From NCBI RefSeq assembly GCF_900099825.1, contig NZ_LT629693.1:2294001-2358000 (forward strand): a DNA stretch of 64,000 nucleotides, given 5' to 3'. The DNA is from Bradyrhizobium ottawaense (GTDB taxonomy: Bacteria > Pseudomonadota > Alphaproteobacteria > Rhizobiales > Xanthobacteraceae). Under the pieces are notes generated by a model that had not been told where the DNA came from, did no database searches, and saw only the letters and a program-made list of their open reading frames with translations. This document shows, piece after piece, positions 16,755-25,152 of the stretch. Both the position numbers and the translations under genes were made by a program. Each line of letters opens with the position of its first letter. The first letter of the stretch is position 1.

Positions 16755-17145
16755 TCGCTCGAGTTGCTCTCGTCCGCCCGGAGGTCTTGCTGCCAAGGCG
16801 ATGAACGAGATGGCTGCGCTGGATATTACCGCCTCCCCAGGGGTGGCAGTCCGCTCTATCGCGTCGAAGCGGCGCGCGCGATTGCCAGGCCAGATGCGAT
16901 AAGACGCCGCCTAACACTGGTTTGACGATGTCGCAACAGAAGCCTAGCGGGTTGCTTTCATTGGGTCGCTGGACGGCTAAGTCGTGAATAAAGAGCAGAT
17001 TTATCTATACCCGTCCCATAGCAAACCGCGGCGCCTGTGCAATGCGTTGCGCTTGTCCGCCTGAGATAAACGCCACGCGTACAACATTTATCGCAATTGG
17101 CCGGATTGGGATTCGTCTCAAATGCACTCTGGACGGAGCGAAGCC
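16755..17145. other. Stretch without a convincing gene
   Basis: About 390 bases. A 33-codon ORF begins at 16801 (MNEMAALDITASPGVAV) with GGAGG about 20 bases upstream, but the product has no recognisable feature. No other gene or RNA was seen. Confidence 0.35.
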
Positions 17146-18177
17146 ATGAACCAGGACAGGCCGGGTCCGCACGATCTTCTCGCGCGGGCCTATCTCGACA
17201 TGCTGGCCGCCAAAGCTGGCGCGAACAGCGGACCGCTGCTGCGCAGCGGCGATGCCGACGACCCGATCGAGCGGCTGATCAACGACTTGGCCACCGCACC
17301 TGAATCCGTCGGCCGAACCTCCATTCGAGCCGATCTGGCGGCCGCCGCGGTGCTCGTGGCGCGCGCGATCGAGCCGGTCGATGAACTGACCCGCGACCTG
17401 CGGCGAGGCTGCCCGGTGGTCTCACTTGCCACTCACGGCGCCGAAGTGGTTTCCCTGGCTCGCCAAGTGCTAAAGACCTGCGCGTTCGGCGCCGAGGCCA
17501 AGGTGCTGGACGAGCGAGGCTTCGATCACGGACCGATCCGCCCGGTATTGCTGCTAGCGAGGGACGGCACCTCCAACGAGCACAAGGCGGAGCGTGGGAA
17601 CGACTCGGTTGCACAGGCCCTGCACGCCCGCGCCCCGGTGTTTGGCCTGGCGCCCGACCCGCGCCGCCACTTGCCGCGCGACTTGCTTCGCGCAGCCGAG
17701 CACCATCTCGCGCTGAGCCAGCTCGACGGCTCCGGCGTCGCGCTGGTGATCGAGGCGGTGACCGGGCGGTCCCCGAGCGCGGCGCTCGACGACCAGCTCG
17801 TCCGGGCCGTCGACATCTCCGACCTCGCGCTTTCAGTCCGCTCCGACCGCACCGCCGACGAGTGCGTCGAACGGCTGCAACGAATCGTCGCAACGAAATC
17901 GTTCTTCGATCACCGTGGCCCCGCGCTGGAGGAGCTCGCCGGCTACGGCGCCGCCCGGGAATGGGGACTCAACCTCGTGAACGATCTGCGCGAATATCGC
18001 GCCGGACAACCGCCGGGCGGCCAAGCGATGCACCTCTTTTCGAGCGATGGATCCATGAACAGGAACCGAGGGGTATCGCACCGCCTTATGCCTCATAGGG
18101 CCCGCCTTTTTTCAGCAGAACCGCAACGACGTCGCCGCAGCTTTGGGCGCGGTCCGCACCGCAAGCGAGATCCTTAA
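17146..18177 (+). pseudogene. N-terminal part of an AAA ATPase, ATPase core lost
   Basis: ATG at 17146 (GGAG 7 bases upstream) opens a frame whose first about 290 residues look like the N-terminal region of a rhizobial AAA-family ATPase, up to the segment ALEELAGYGAAREWGLNLVN. In relatives as I remember them, the Walker A-bearing AAA module follows directly. Here the frame instead reads into Arg-rich nonsense from about base 18010 and stops at 18177. No Walker A or B is present, so the gene is a 3'-deleted remnant. Family identification is from memory of such proteins and is moderate. Confidence 0.55.
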
Positions 18178-18300
18178 ACCGCTGCTCTCAGGGGGCCACG
18201 TGCGTTCGGCCGGCCGCCTGGCGGGGGCGTTCCGAGCTATCGGACGCGTGACCATCGCCGACCAGATTCTGGAGAGCATGAGAGCGCTTCACCACGATGT
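18107..18300 (+). pseudogene. Unidentified C-terminal gene remnant
   Basis: A second plus-strand frame, overlapping the tail of the previous remnant, encodes a protein-like segment: FFQQNRNDVAAALGAV, LSGGHVRSAGRLAGAFRAIG, then ADQILESMRA. The composition and helix-like pattern look like real protein, but there is no start codon context and it runs into antisense PAS sequence. I cannot name the family. It is probably a fragment joined here by deletion. Confidence 0.3.
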
Positions 18301-18691
18301 CCGCGAGGCCTGGCCCGGGAAATTACAACCCTGGCCGCGGGCTGAAACCCACCTGACCTCCTCGCCGAGCATGATGCGGAAATCGATTTCGTACGCGCCG
18401 ACGATTGCACGGGGGGCCGAAAATGCCGCTCTTACGCGGTCACGATCGGCTGGGTGAATATGAGCCGATAGGTCGTCGAACGTTACGTACTCGCTCTGCG
18501 GCACGCCCCAGAGATCGAAAGCCCTTTCGTCCATCGTAAATCGATTGGTGTCGACGTTCGACGACCAGAGCGCGACGCCCGCGCCGAAGCTGTTCGGCGT
18601 CCCACACCGGTCGCGCGGCCTTCTCCGTCCGGCATTCCCAATCCTTTGGTGCTGGAGCCCGGCCGGCTGAGCCAACCCCTTGCGTTTCCAT
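18289..18691 (-). pseudogene. Broken PAS-domain sensor kinase gene (5' fragment)
   Basis: ATG at 18691 has a strong GAGGGG ribosome-binding site. The frame begins METQGVGSAG and reaches VWDAEQLRR. The protein sense then continues in another frame as VALWSSNVDTNRFTMDERAF, YVTFDDLSAHIHPADRDRVR and EVRWVSARGQG, a clear PAS_3-type domain of HWE/HisKA sensor kinases. So there is a frameshift or small deletion near 18580, and everything after the PAS domain (PAC, kinase) is absent. It is divergent from the response regulator at 18896, its probable former partner. Confidence 0.65.
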
Positions 18692-18895
18692 GGATTCCCC
18701 CTCGGCAACAATGAACTTTTTTTGGCGTAATCGATTGATCCCAAGCAATGCCAAGCCGCATTTGCGGCAGAAATTTCGGTGGGAGACCTGCGATGCAGCC
18801 AAGAGACCAACTCCGCTTACATCCAAAAGGTTCGAGGAAACCCCTGCTTAAATCCAGGTGAGAACCCGGTTTTCAGATCTGAGAAGTGATTGACG

Positions 18896-19270
18896 ATGAT
18901 TTCAGGAACGAAACGAGCGGTCATTCTCATTGTCGAAGACGATGTGTTAATCCGGATGGATGCGGCCCAGATGATCGCTGGAGGCGAATTCGACGTTATC
19001 GAAGCTGCCAATGCTGACGAAGCAATTGATATCCTCGAAACGCGCTCAGACATCGCCGTCGTGTTTACCGACATCCAAATGCCCGGCAGTATGGACGGCC
19101 TCAAACTGGCCGCTGCGGTGAGAGATCGCTGGCCGCCGATCAAAATCGTTGCGACTTCCGGCCATGTCACAATCGGTCATGATGACCTGCCCGACGGCGG
19201 ACGCTTTTTGCGAAAGCCCTACAGCCCTGCCGAAATCTTGAATACACTTCGTGAAGTGGTCGCCCAATAG
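18896..19270 (+). CDS. Single-domain response regulator (REC)
   Basis: 124 residues, receiver domain only. Acidic pocket EDD in VILIVEDDVLIRMDAA, phospho-acceptor Asp in VVFTDIQMPGSMDG, Thr/Ser in KIVATSGHV and conserved Lys in RFLRKPYSPAEI. There is no output domain, so it probably relays phosphate or binds a partner, as seen for regulators associated with HWE/HisKA2 kinases. ATG at 18896 is preferred to TTG at 18890. It is a paralogue of the frameshifted regulator at 22411. Confidence 0.9.
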   Translation: MISGTKRAVILIVEDDVLIRMDAAQMIAGGEFDVIEAANADEAIDILETRSDIAVVFTDIQMPGSMDGLKLAAAVRDRWPPIKIVATSGHVTIGHDDLPDGGRFLRKPYSPAEILNTLREVVAQ

Positions 19271-19408
19271 GAAGCCGGGGGAAAGGACTGGTGCCTCGTT
19301 CCGGCCCGATGGCCGCTGAAACATAGATTCGCTTAAAATTCGATCACTATTTCCCGGAACAAACCTCGCCGCCTGCGCTTTTCAAACGCAACCAATCAGG
19401 AGGCTTCG

Positions 19409-20251
19409 GTGCAAATTCGGGCAGGCTACGACATTGCTTTTCAGTGTCCTCGTGCAGTTCCCATGGTGTTCATGCTCACCACCCATCCTTCACGCGATGG
19501 AGACATTCTGAGCGATCAGTCGATGCACTTTTCGCCGAATGTGGACGCGCGCGACTACTTCGATCCTTACGGAAACATCTGCACCCGCTTCGTCGCCCCG
19601 ACCGGCCTACTGGAGGTCCGCAGCGAGTTCATCGTCGAGGACAACGGCCTTCCCGACGAAGTGTGTCCAGCAGCGCAACAGGCCGACGTAGCGGCATTGC
19701 CCCCTGACATTCTTCCCTTCCTGCTGGCTAGTCGTTACTGCGACACCGAAAAGCTGTCGAACCTTGCGTGGTCACTTTTTGGCGGCATCCAGGGCGGCTG
19801 GCAGCGGGCGCAGGCGATCTGCGAGTACGCTCATGACCGCATCGAATTCGGCTACCATCATGCGCGGGCGGACCGCACCGCCTCGGAAGGGCATGAAGAA
19901 CGGCGTGGCGTCTGTCGTGATTTCGCTCATCTTGCCGTAGCACTTTCCCGATGCATGAACATTCCTGCCCGGTACTGCACTGGCTACCTCGGCGACATCG
20001 GCGTTCCAGCCGATCAGGCTCCCATGGACTTCAGCGCATGGTACGAGGTGTTTCTCGATGGTCGCTGGTTCACCTTCGATGCGAGGCACAATCATCCCCG
20101 CATTGGGAGGATATTGATCGCGAGGGGACGCGACGCGGCCGATGTGGCTATCTCAACAGCTTTCGGTCCGGCCCACTTGGTGCGTTTCAACGTGATAACC
20201 GAGGAGCTAAAGGAGGTCAGTCAGGATAGCTTGCTGAAGGAAGCAGCCTAA
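19409..20251 (+). CDS. Transglutaminase-like protein
   Basis: 280 residues, GTG start with AGGAGG 6 bases upstream. The C-terminal domain has the transglutaminase-like nucleophile region RRGVCRDFAHLAVALSR, with Cys, and the Asp strand WFTFDARHNHPRIG. Where papain-like transglutaminases have the catalytic His, this protein reads MDFSAWYEVFL, with Ser. An N-terminal beta-rich domain of about 120 residues precedes. Members are cytosolic peptidase- or amidase-like proteins of unknown substrate. The Ser for His change may be a subfamily trait and would imply altered or lost catalysis. Confidence 0.85.
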   Translation: MQIRAGYDIAFQCPRAVPMVFMLTTHPSRDGDILSDQSMHFSPNVDARDYFDPYGNICTRFVAPTGLLEVRSEFIVEDNGLPDEVCPAAQQADVAALPPDILPFLLASRYCDTEKLSNLAWSLFGGIQGGWQRAQAICEYAHDRIEFGYHHARADRTASEGHEERRGVCRDFAHLAVALSRCMNIPARYCTGYLGDIGVPADQAPMDFSAWYEVFLDGRWFTFDARHNHPRIGRILIARGRDAADVAISTAFGPAHLVRFNVITEELKEVSQDSLLKEAA

Positions 20252-20432
20252 GCCCGGATCTCGCCGGCCCGAGCCCAGTCCCAGTCCTTGACTAGCGCCG
20301 GCAGTATCCAAGCTGCCGCACTCTATTGGTCAGGTAGCACTGTCGCTTGCTGCTCCGGGTCGCCTGCGCAACTGCGCTGGTATTTGACGGGCGGATAGGC
20401 TTAAAACTGACGAGCTCAATCAGGGACCAGGC

Positions 20433-21221
20433 ATGGATGTATCGGCAAGAAACAACGTCCACGTGAGCGGGCGGGGTGAACGTGGCATCGTGTTCGCCCA
20501 TGGCTTCGGCTGCGATCAGAACATGTGGCGCTTCGTGGCGCCCGAATTCGAGAACGACTTCAAAGTCGTGCTCTTTGACCACGTCGGCGCCGGAGGTTCG
20601 GACCTTTCGGCCTACGACAAGGCGAAGTATTCTACGCTCCACGGCTACGCCGACGACGTCGTGGAAATTGGCCGCGAGCTAGGCTTGAAGGACGCCATCT
20701 TCGTCGGCCATTCGGTCAGCGCGATGATTGGCGTCCTGGCCTCGTTGAAGGCTCCAGATCTATTCGGGCGGATGGTATTGGTCGGCCCCTCCGCCAGGTA
20801 CATAGATGACGGCGACTACGTGGGCGGCTTTAGCGAAAAGCAAATCGCGGAGCTTCTCGAATTCCTTGAAGACAACCACATGGGATGGTCCGCCGCGATG
20901 GCGCCTTCCATCATGGGCAATCCAGATCGTCCCGAACTCGGCGAGGAACTGACCAACAGCTTCTGTCGGACCGATCCGGAGATCGCAAAGGCATTTGCGC
21001 GCGTCACCTTCACATCCGACAACAGAGGCGATCTCGACAAGGTCACAGTCCCAACCCTGATCCTTCAGTGCAGCGAGGACATCATTGCCTCGGAGGAAGT
21101 CGGAAAGTTCGTGCGCAGCCGAATTCCGGGCAGTGAGATCGTGTTCCTCAAGGCAACCGGGCACTGCCCAAACCTGAGCGCGCCGGCTGAGGTCGTCTCG
21201 GCCATCCGGGCGTATGTCTGA
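20433..21221 (+). CDS. RsbQ-like alpha/beta hydrolase
   Basis: 262 residues, typical length of RsbQ/KAI2/D14-type hydrolases. Features are VFAHGFGCDQNMWR (oxyanion loop), LFDHVGAGGSDLSAY, nucleophile elbow VGHSVSAMIG (Ser), LQCSEDIIAS (Asp) and ATGHCPNLSAP (His). In Bacillus subtilis RsbQ activates the PAS-domain phosphatase RsbP, probably by supplying a small hydrophobic ligand. Here the stop overlaps by 8 bases the start of a PAS histidine kinase, so the same logic, hydrolase feeding a PAS sensor, is likely. The ligand is unknown. Confidence 0.92.
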   Translation: MDVSARNNVHVSGRGERGIVFAHGFGCDQNMWRFVAPEFENDFKVVLFDHVGAGGSDLSAYDKAKYSTLHGYADDVVEIGRELGLKDAIFVGHSVSAMIGVLASLKAPDLFGRMVLVGPSARYIDDGDYVGGFSEKQIAELLEFLEDNHMGWSAAMAPSIMGNPDRPELGEELTNSFCRTDPEIAKAFARVTFTSDNRGDLDKVTVPTLILQCSEDIIASEEVGKFVRSRIPGSEIVFLKATGHCPNLSAPAEVVSAIRAYV

Positions 21222-22341
21222 GTCCGGGCCCACCGACGACTACCGGGATCTGTTCGAGCACGCCCCTTGCGGTTATCTCACGATCGGATCCGATGGGCGC
21301 ATAACGAAAGTCAACGCCACCCTCGTGGCCTGGACAGGTTTTGAAGCCGACAGATTCGTCGGCCGACGCCTCCATCAATTCCTGAACATGGCGGGTCGTA
21401 TTTACTACGAAACCCACATCGCGCCCTTGCTGCGGATGCAAGGTTTCTTCAGCGAGTTTGCGCTGGACTTTGAGACCGCCGCCGGCGAGCGGCTGCCGGT
21501 GATCGCCAACGCAGCCGAACGCCGCGCCGCCGATGGCGAGCTGTTGTTCACGGCCCTGGTAGTCATCAAGGCGACCGACCGGCGGCGCTACGAACGCCAA
21601 TTGATGGATTCGAGGTCGGAGTTGCAGAAAGGACTCGCGACCGAGCGGGAAACCGCGGAACTGCGCGAGCAGTTCATAGCCGTGCTTGGTCATGACCTGC
21701 GCAATCCGCTTGCGGCCATTAGCGCCGGAGCCAGGATCCTGCAGCGGTCGGGGGCGCTTCAGCAGCAAAAGGAACTGCGTGTCCTTGATATGATCAATTC
21801 GACCGTCACCCGTATGTCCGACCTGATCGACAACATCCTGGATTTCGCGCGTGGGCGGCTAGGCGGCGGCATCAAGTTGAACCGCGACGCCAACCGGCCG
21901 CTGGAGCCTGTTTTGGAGCAGGTCGTCGACGAATTGCGGACGGCATCTCCCCAGCGCGTGATCGAGACTAGCTTCGAAATAGCGGAGCCCGTAAATTGCG
22001 ACCGCACGCGGATCGGACAATTGGTGTCGAATTTGATTGGCAATGCTCTCACCCACGGAGCTCGGGACCAGCCCGTACGCGTCGGAGCTAGAACCGAAGG
22101 CGGCGAATTCATCCTATGGGTTGCGAATGCCGGCGAACCAATTCCAGCAGCGGCGATGGAAAAGCTTTTTGAGCCGTTCTTTCGGGGCGACGTCCGCGAC
22201 AGCCGTCAGGGTCTCGGACTGGGGCTCCATATTGCTTCGCAGATCGCGCAGGCGCATGGCGGCCGGATCGACGTGACGTCCACGCCGGATGAAACCCGGT
22301 TCGTCTTCACAATGCCGCTCACTCCATCAACATCAACCTGA
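21214..22341 (+). CDS. PAS-domain sensor histidine kinase, partner of the RsbQ-like protein
   Basis: 375 residues without membrane segments. An N-terminal PAS domain (about 12-130: LFEHAPCGYLTIGSDGRITK, VNATLVAWTGFEADRF) carries a long insert around LHQFLNMAGRIYYETHIAPL, like the PAS domains of RsbP relatives. A coiled linker follows, then HisKA with the phospho-His in FIAVLGHDLRNPLAAIS. The HATPase domain has the N box LIGNALTHGA and the G box RQGLGLGLHI. The start overlaps the RsbQ-like gene, implying coupled translation. A cognate response regulator follows 69 bases downstream but is frameshifted. Confidence 0.92.
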   Translation: MSESGPTDDYRDLFEHAPCGYLTIGSDGRITKVNATLVAWTGFEADRFVGRRLHQFLNMAGRIYYETHIAPLLRMQGFFSEFALDFETAAGERLPVIANAAERRAADGELLFTALVVIKATDRRRYERQLMDSRSELQKGLATERETAELREQFIAVLGHDLRNPLAAISAGARILQRSGALQQQKELRVLDMINSTVTRMSDLIDNILDFARGRLGGGIKLNRDANRPLEPVLEQVVDELRTASPQRVIETSFEIAEPVNCDRTRIGQLVSNLIGNALTHGARDQPVRVGARTEGGEFILWVANAGEPIPAAAMEKLFEPFFRGDVRDSRQGLGLGLHIASQIAQAHGGRIDVTSTPDETRFVFTMPLTPSTST

Positions 22342-22410
22342 ACACCCGCCCAACGCTGTGCGAGATGGAACAAAACTTCGAGACCCCGCTTGGCAGCAGT
22401 GGAGGGTGAA

Positions 22411-22783
22411 ATGGCGGCTGAAAGTCCGGTAATCTTGATTGTCGAAGACGAATTCCTGTTGCGAATGGATTCGGCCGAGACGCTCGAAAATGCCGAGTTT
22501 GAAGTTGTCCAGGCGGGCAATGCCGACGAGGCGATGGCAATCCTTCAAGCTCGCCCTGCGATTCACGTCGTTTTCACTGATATCCAGATGCCGGGCTCGA
22601 TGGACGGTCTGAAGCTCGCCCGATTCGTCCCGGGACAGGTGGCCTCCAATCAAGATCGTAGCGACGTCCGGTCTTGTGAGGGTTGGAGCCGAAGATTTGC
22701 CGGCCGGGAGCGTCTTCCTGCCGAAACCGTATCGCGGCGCCCAGGTCGTCGCAACGCTGCGGGAGATGACCCGCGCTGCCTGA
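22411..22783 (+). pseudogene. Frameshifted single-domain response regulator
   Basis: ATG at 22411 with GGAGGG upstream. The first part encodes a normal receiver: VILIVEDEFLLRMDSAETLE, VVFTDIQMPGSMDGLKLARF. After about base 22628 the receiver sequence continues only one base out of frame (RDRWPPIKIVATSGLV, then GSVFLPKPYRGAQVV), ending at TGA 22781-22783. A single extra C in a C run near 22629-22632 explains this. In the unshifted frame the product runs on as nonsense to 22836. Either a genuine inactivation or a sequencing error. It would be the partner of the kinase at 21214. Confidence 0.8.
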
Positions 22784-22832
22784 TCAACCCGGTTCTGCCG
22801 GATCGTCATCTTGAAAATTTCCCGCCACCCCC

Positions 22833-22860
22833 TTGAAACCGAATCCGGTTTTGCTAATTT
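22833..22860 (+). promoter_or_regulatory. Promoter of the ROSE-hsp20 transcript
   Basis: TTGAAA (22833-22838), 16-base spacer, TAATTT (22855-22860). The expected transcription start (about 22867) falls exactly at the foot of the first hairpin of the ROSE-like leader. This fits housekeeping-type promoters described for ROSE-controlled heat-shock genes. Confidence 0.55.
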
Positions 22861-22866
22861 TCTAGT

Positions 22867-22975
22867 CGCCACCTTAACGGTGGCGTCCGGGGCGCCCTCT
22901 GGGGCCCCGGAATTGAGACGGGCACCGGTCGTGTCCGGTGCCTCATACCCATCTTGCTCTTTGGAGGATTTGGCT
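22867..22975 (+). promoter_or_regulatory. ROSE-type RNA thermometer upstream of hsp20
   Basis: Three hairpins lie in series: CGCCACC/GGTGGCG (22867-22885), TCCGGGGC/GCCCCGGA (22886-22911) and GGCACCGG/CCGGTGCC (22921-22942). They are followed by the hallmark ROSE 3' element TTGCTCTTTGGAGGA (22954-22968), in which TTGCT can pair imperfectly with the GGAGG ribosome-binding site. ROSE elements melt at heat-shock temperature and free the site for translation. The position, directly before an Hsp20 start codon, agrees with the family. Confidence 0.85.
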
Positions 22976-23434
22976 ATGCGCACTTATGACTTCTCTCCCC
23001 TGTTCCGATCGACCATCGGTTTCGATCGTCTGTTCGACCTCGTCGAAACGGCCCAGCGGGCCACCGAGGAATCCTACCCCCCGTACAACATCGAGCGGCT
23101 GGCCGACGACCGGTACCAGATCTCCCTTGCGGTTGCCGGCTTCTCGCCCGACGAGATTTCGATCACCGCCGAGCAGAACGTCGTCACTATCGAAGGCAAC
23201 AAGGCCGAAAAAGCCGGACGCGAGTTCCTGTTTAGGGGCATCTCGACTCGGCACTTCAAGCGGCAATTCAACCTGGCGGACTACGTGCAGGTGAAGAACG
23301 CGACCTTCGACAACGGCCTACTTAAGATCGAACTGATCCGGGAAATCCCCGAGGCCATGAAGCCGCGGCGCATCGCCATCAATGGCGCAGCGGCCGCGCA
23401 AAACGTCCATCAGATCGAGGCCAAGGCGGCCTGA
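22976..23434 (+). CDS. Small heat-shock protein Hsp20 (IbpA/HspA class)
   Basis: 152 residues. The N-terminal arm FSPLFRSTIGFDRLFDLVET is typical of rhizobial class A Hsps. The alpha-crystallin domain includes YQISLAVAGFSPDEISITAE, a beta6-loop (AEKAGREFLFRGI), FKRQFNLADYVQV and ATFDNGLLKIELIREIPE. It binds unfolding proteins as an ATP-independent holdase. Expression is likely controlled by the preceding ROSE thermometer. ATG at 22976 is eight bases after GGAGG. Confidence 0.95.
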   Translation: MRTYDFSPLFRSTIGFDRLFDLVETAQRATEESYPPYNIERLADDRYQISLAVAGFSPDEISITAEQNVVTIEGNKAEKAGREFLFRGISTRHFKRQFNLADYVQVKNATFDNGLLKIELIREIPEAMKPRRIAINGAAAAQNVHQIEAKAA

Positions 23435-23508
23435 TTGATCCACTGCTGGAGCCGCGCGTCGCTCGCTGGACGCGCGGCGTCGGTATTCGTCAACAAATGG
23501 AGGAGACC

Positions 23509-23832
23509 ATGCGGCCGACGACCGCTTTCGACGACAACGTTTTCGACTTCAACGCGCTGCTGCATCCCGGGACCGTGTTCGATCATCCGCGGGACGTGCT
23601 GACGCATGCCTCGCTTTCGGTTTCCGAAAAGCGCGCCATCCTGGCGTCCTGGGCATCCGATGCATCGGCGATCGCTTCCTGTCCCGCGCTGCGGGCCCCG
23701 TCCGGCCTCAAGGCACCCGTCACCATCGACGAGATACTCGAAGCCTTGTGCGAATTGGACGGCGGCCCGCGCCATCCGCCGGGCGGCAAGCCAAACCGCC
23801 TGCGCTCGACGTCGAGGGCCTTGGCGGCTTAG
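23509..23832 (+). CDS. Small conserved hypothetical protein in the hsp20 locus
   Basis: 107 residues, start ATG at 23509 after a GGAGGAG ribosome-binding site. The sequence LLHPGTVFDHPRDVLTHASL followed by SEKRAILASWASDASAI looks like a conserved rhizobial family that I remember occurring beside Hsp20 genes, without known function. The C-terminus is rich in Pro, Gly and Arg. Probably co-transcribed with hsp20 (gap 74 bases). Confidence 0.7.
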   Translation: MRPTTAFDDNVFDFNALLHPGTVFDHPRDVLTHASLSVSEKRAILASWASDASAIASCPALRAPSGLKAPVTIDEILEALCELDGGPRHPPGGKPNRLRSTSRALAA

Positions 23833-23846
23833 CAGGGAGAGGCACC

Positions 23847-24005
23847 ATGAATCATATCAGATTACCGCAACACGTTGTAAACTGGATCGAGCGTCGGTGG
23901 ACAACCAGATTCGCGCAGATGCTGGAGACTGGCAACGTTTGGGCCCCGCGCCTTCCTGCCCCCGGTTTCTGTGGGCCGGCTGGTACTCGATCGCATGCCC
24001 GATAA
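23847..24005 (+). CDS. Very small hypothetical protein
   Basis: 52 codons. GGGAGAGG lies about 5 bases before ATG 23847, and the gap to the preceding gene is 14 bases. The N-terminal half ([20 protein letters not shown]) is basic and amphipathic and resembles small ORFs common in Bradyrhizobium. The C-terminal part appears frayed. It is probably the last gene of the hsp20 transcript. Confidence 0.5.
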   Translation: MNHIRLPQHVVNWIERRWTTRFAQMLETGNVWAPRLPAPGFCGPAGTRSHAR

Positions 24006-24360
24006 CTTCTTCGCGGAAACCGAACAGGTCGCCTTCATGACCCAGAACGTTCACCGGAAATCGCGATCGTTGGTGCGGGGAGCGCTCTCCTCTAAAGAGA
24101 TTCGAGCTTCATAATGTGACGACCTTGCGTTCCAGATGACTTAGTCTTTTCAGATCGACGCTTGTCTCGGATCCAAACAAGCGGTCGCGTCAAGTTGGCA
24201 GAACTTTACGAAGATTCGTCCCGATTTGTTTCACTTAGCTCGCCGCCATAGGCAATTCGCGGTAACTCGCTGGAGTCCAGCGTCTGGATAGGGGTATTCA
24301 GCATCATCCTGGCCACCGTCCTAAGACGGGCGAAACGGACTCCGCACCGGAGAGACTCAC
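24006..24360. other. Gene-free stretch
   Basis: About 355 bases upstream of the gene at 24361. No ORF, RNA gene or clear terminator was recognised. Confidence 0.4.
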
Positions 24361-24831
24361 ATGGCGACCAAGGACGTTGAGCAGGAACTGGAAACCGAAG
24401 ACCTCACGCAGACGAAGCGAATGGTCGAGGCAATCCTGGCGGGCTGGGAGCTGCTGACCTGGAACGAATTGCTCGCGGAGGATATTGTCTTGTCGCTTAG
24501 GCTCGGCACGCTGGATATCAGCCGGCTAAGCGAGCTTCGTGGCTGCGGCGGTGATTTTCAAGCGGTCGGCCGAAGGCAGGCTAGGCGCGTGCTAAAAAGC
24601 CTCTATGGCGACTTGAGAAAGGACCTGTCGGTCACGACAGAGGTCATCAACGGATATTACGCCATAGTGCTGGGAAAGTTGGCAGTGCGGAAGGCGGGCC
24701 ACGAGGTCGAGTATCTGCCCGTAGTGATCTACATGGCCCTCAATTTGGAACGTAGAATCCAAAGCATGACGGTTGCAATCGTCGATCTGCAAACGCTTGC
24801 TGACACGATCCGAAACGAGCCCAAGCGGTGA
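24361..24831 (+). CDS. NTF2/SnoaL-like hypothetical protein
   Basis: 156 residues, ATG preceded by GGAGAG. The pattern (helix MVEAILAGWELLTWNELLAE, then IVLSLRLGTLDISRL, then beta strands such as EVEYLPVVIYMALNLE and MTVAIVDLQTL) resembles the cone-shaped NTF2/SnoaL fold. No catalytic residues are evident. It appears monocistronic. Confidence 0.6.
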   Translation: MATKDVEQELETEDLTQTKRMVEAILAGWELLTWNELLAEDIVLSLRLGTLDISRLSELRGCGGDFQAVGRRQARRVLKSLYGDLRKDLSVTTEVINGYYAIVLGKLAVRKAGHEVEYLPVVIYMALNLERRIQSMTVAIVDLQTLADTIRNEPKR

Positions 24832-25152
24832 ATACTTCAAATAGCTCAATGCCCGCCGCCCAGTCGTATTCTCCGCGTGAGGCACAATGCTTGTCGCCCA
24901 GTGTTACAACGCGGAAAACTCGCAGCTCAACCTCGTGCCTTTGTATCCGCCGGAAATCGTTCGAGCAGACCAACCGCTAGTGATCGCTCATGCGCAATCC
25001 TCCGTTTGTCAGCGGCCATCGGGCCCTACCAGCAAGTAAGGACGGAGCTGCCTGATGGCATGATCGCGCGTTAGCGTTGGCGACCGCAATGAAACGAAGC
25101 AAATGTTTGCTAATTTGGGCTAAAGCCGTTCGCGCAGCGTCGGTAGTATCCG
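24832..25152. other. Gene-free stretch
   Basis: About 320 bases between convergent genes. I see no ORF or RNA gene worth calling. Confidence 0.4.

Noticed and set aside
16801..16902. A possible small gene (33 codons) downstream of palindrome H, starting MNEM like TetR2
   Set aside because: Only the first codons resemble TetR2; no helix-turn-helix follows and the ribosome-binding site is too far away.
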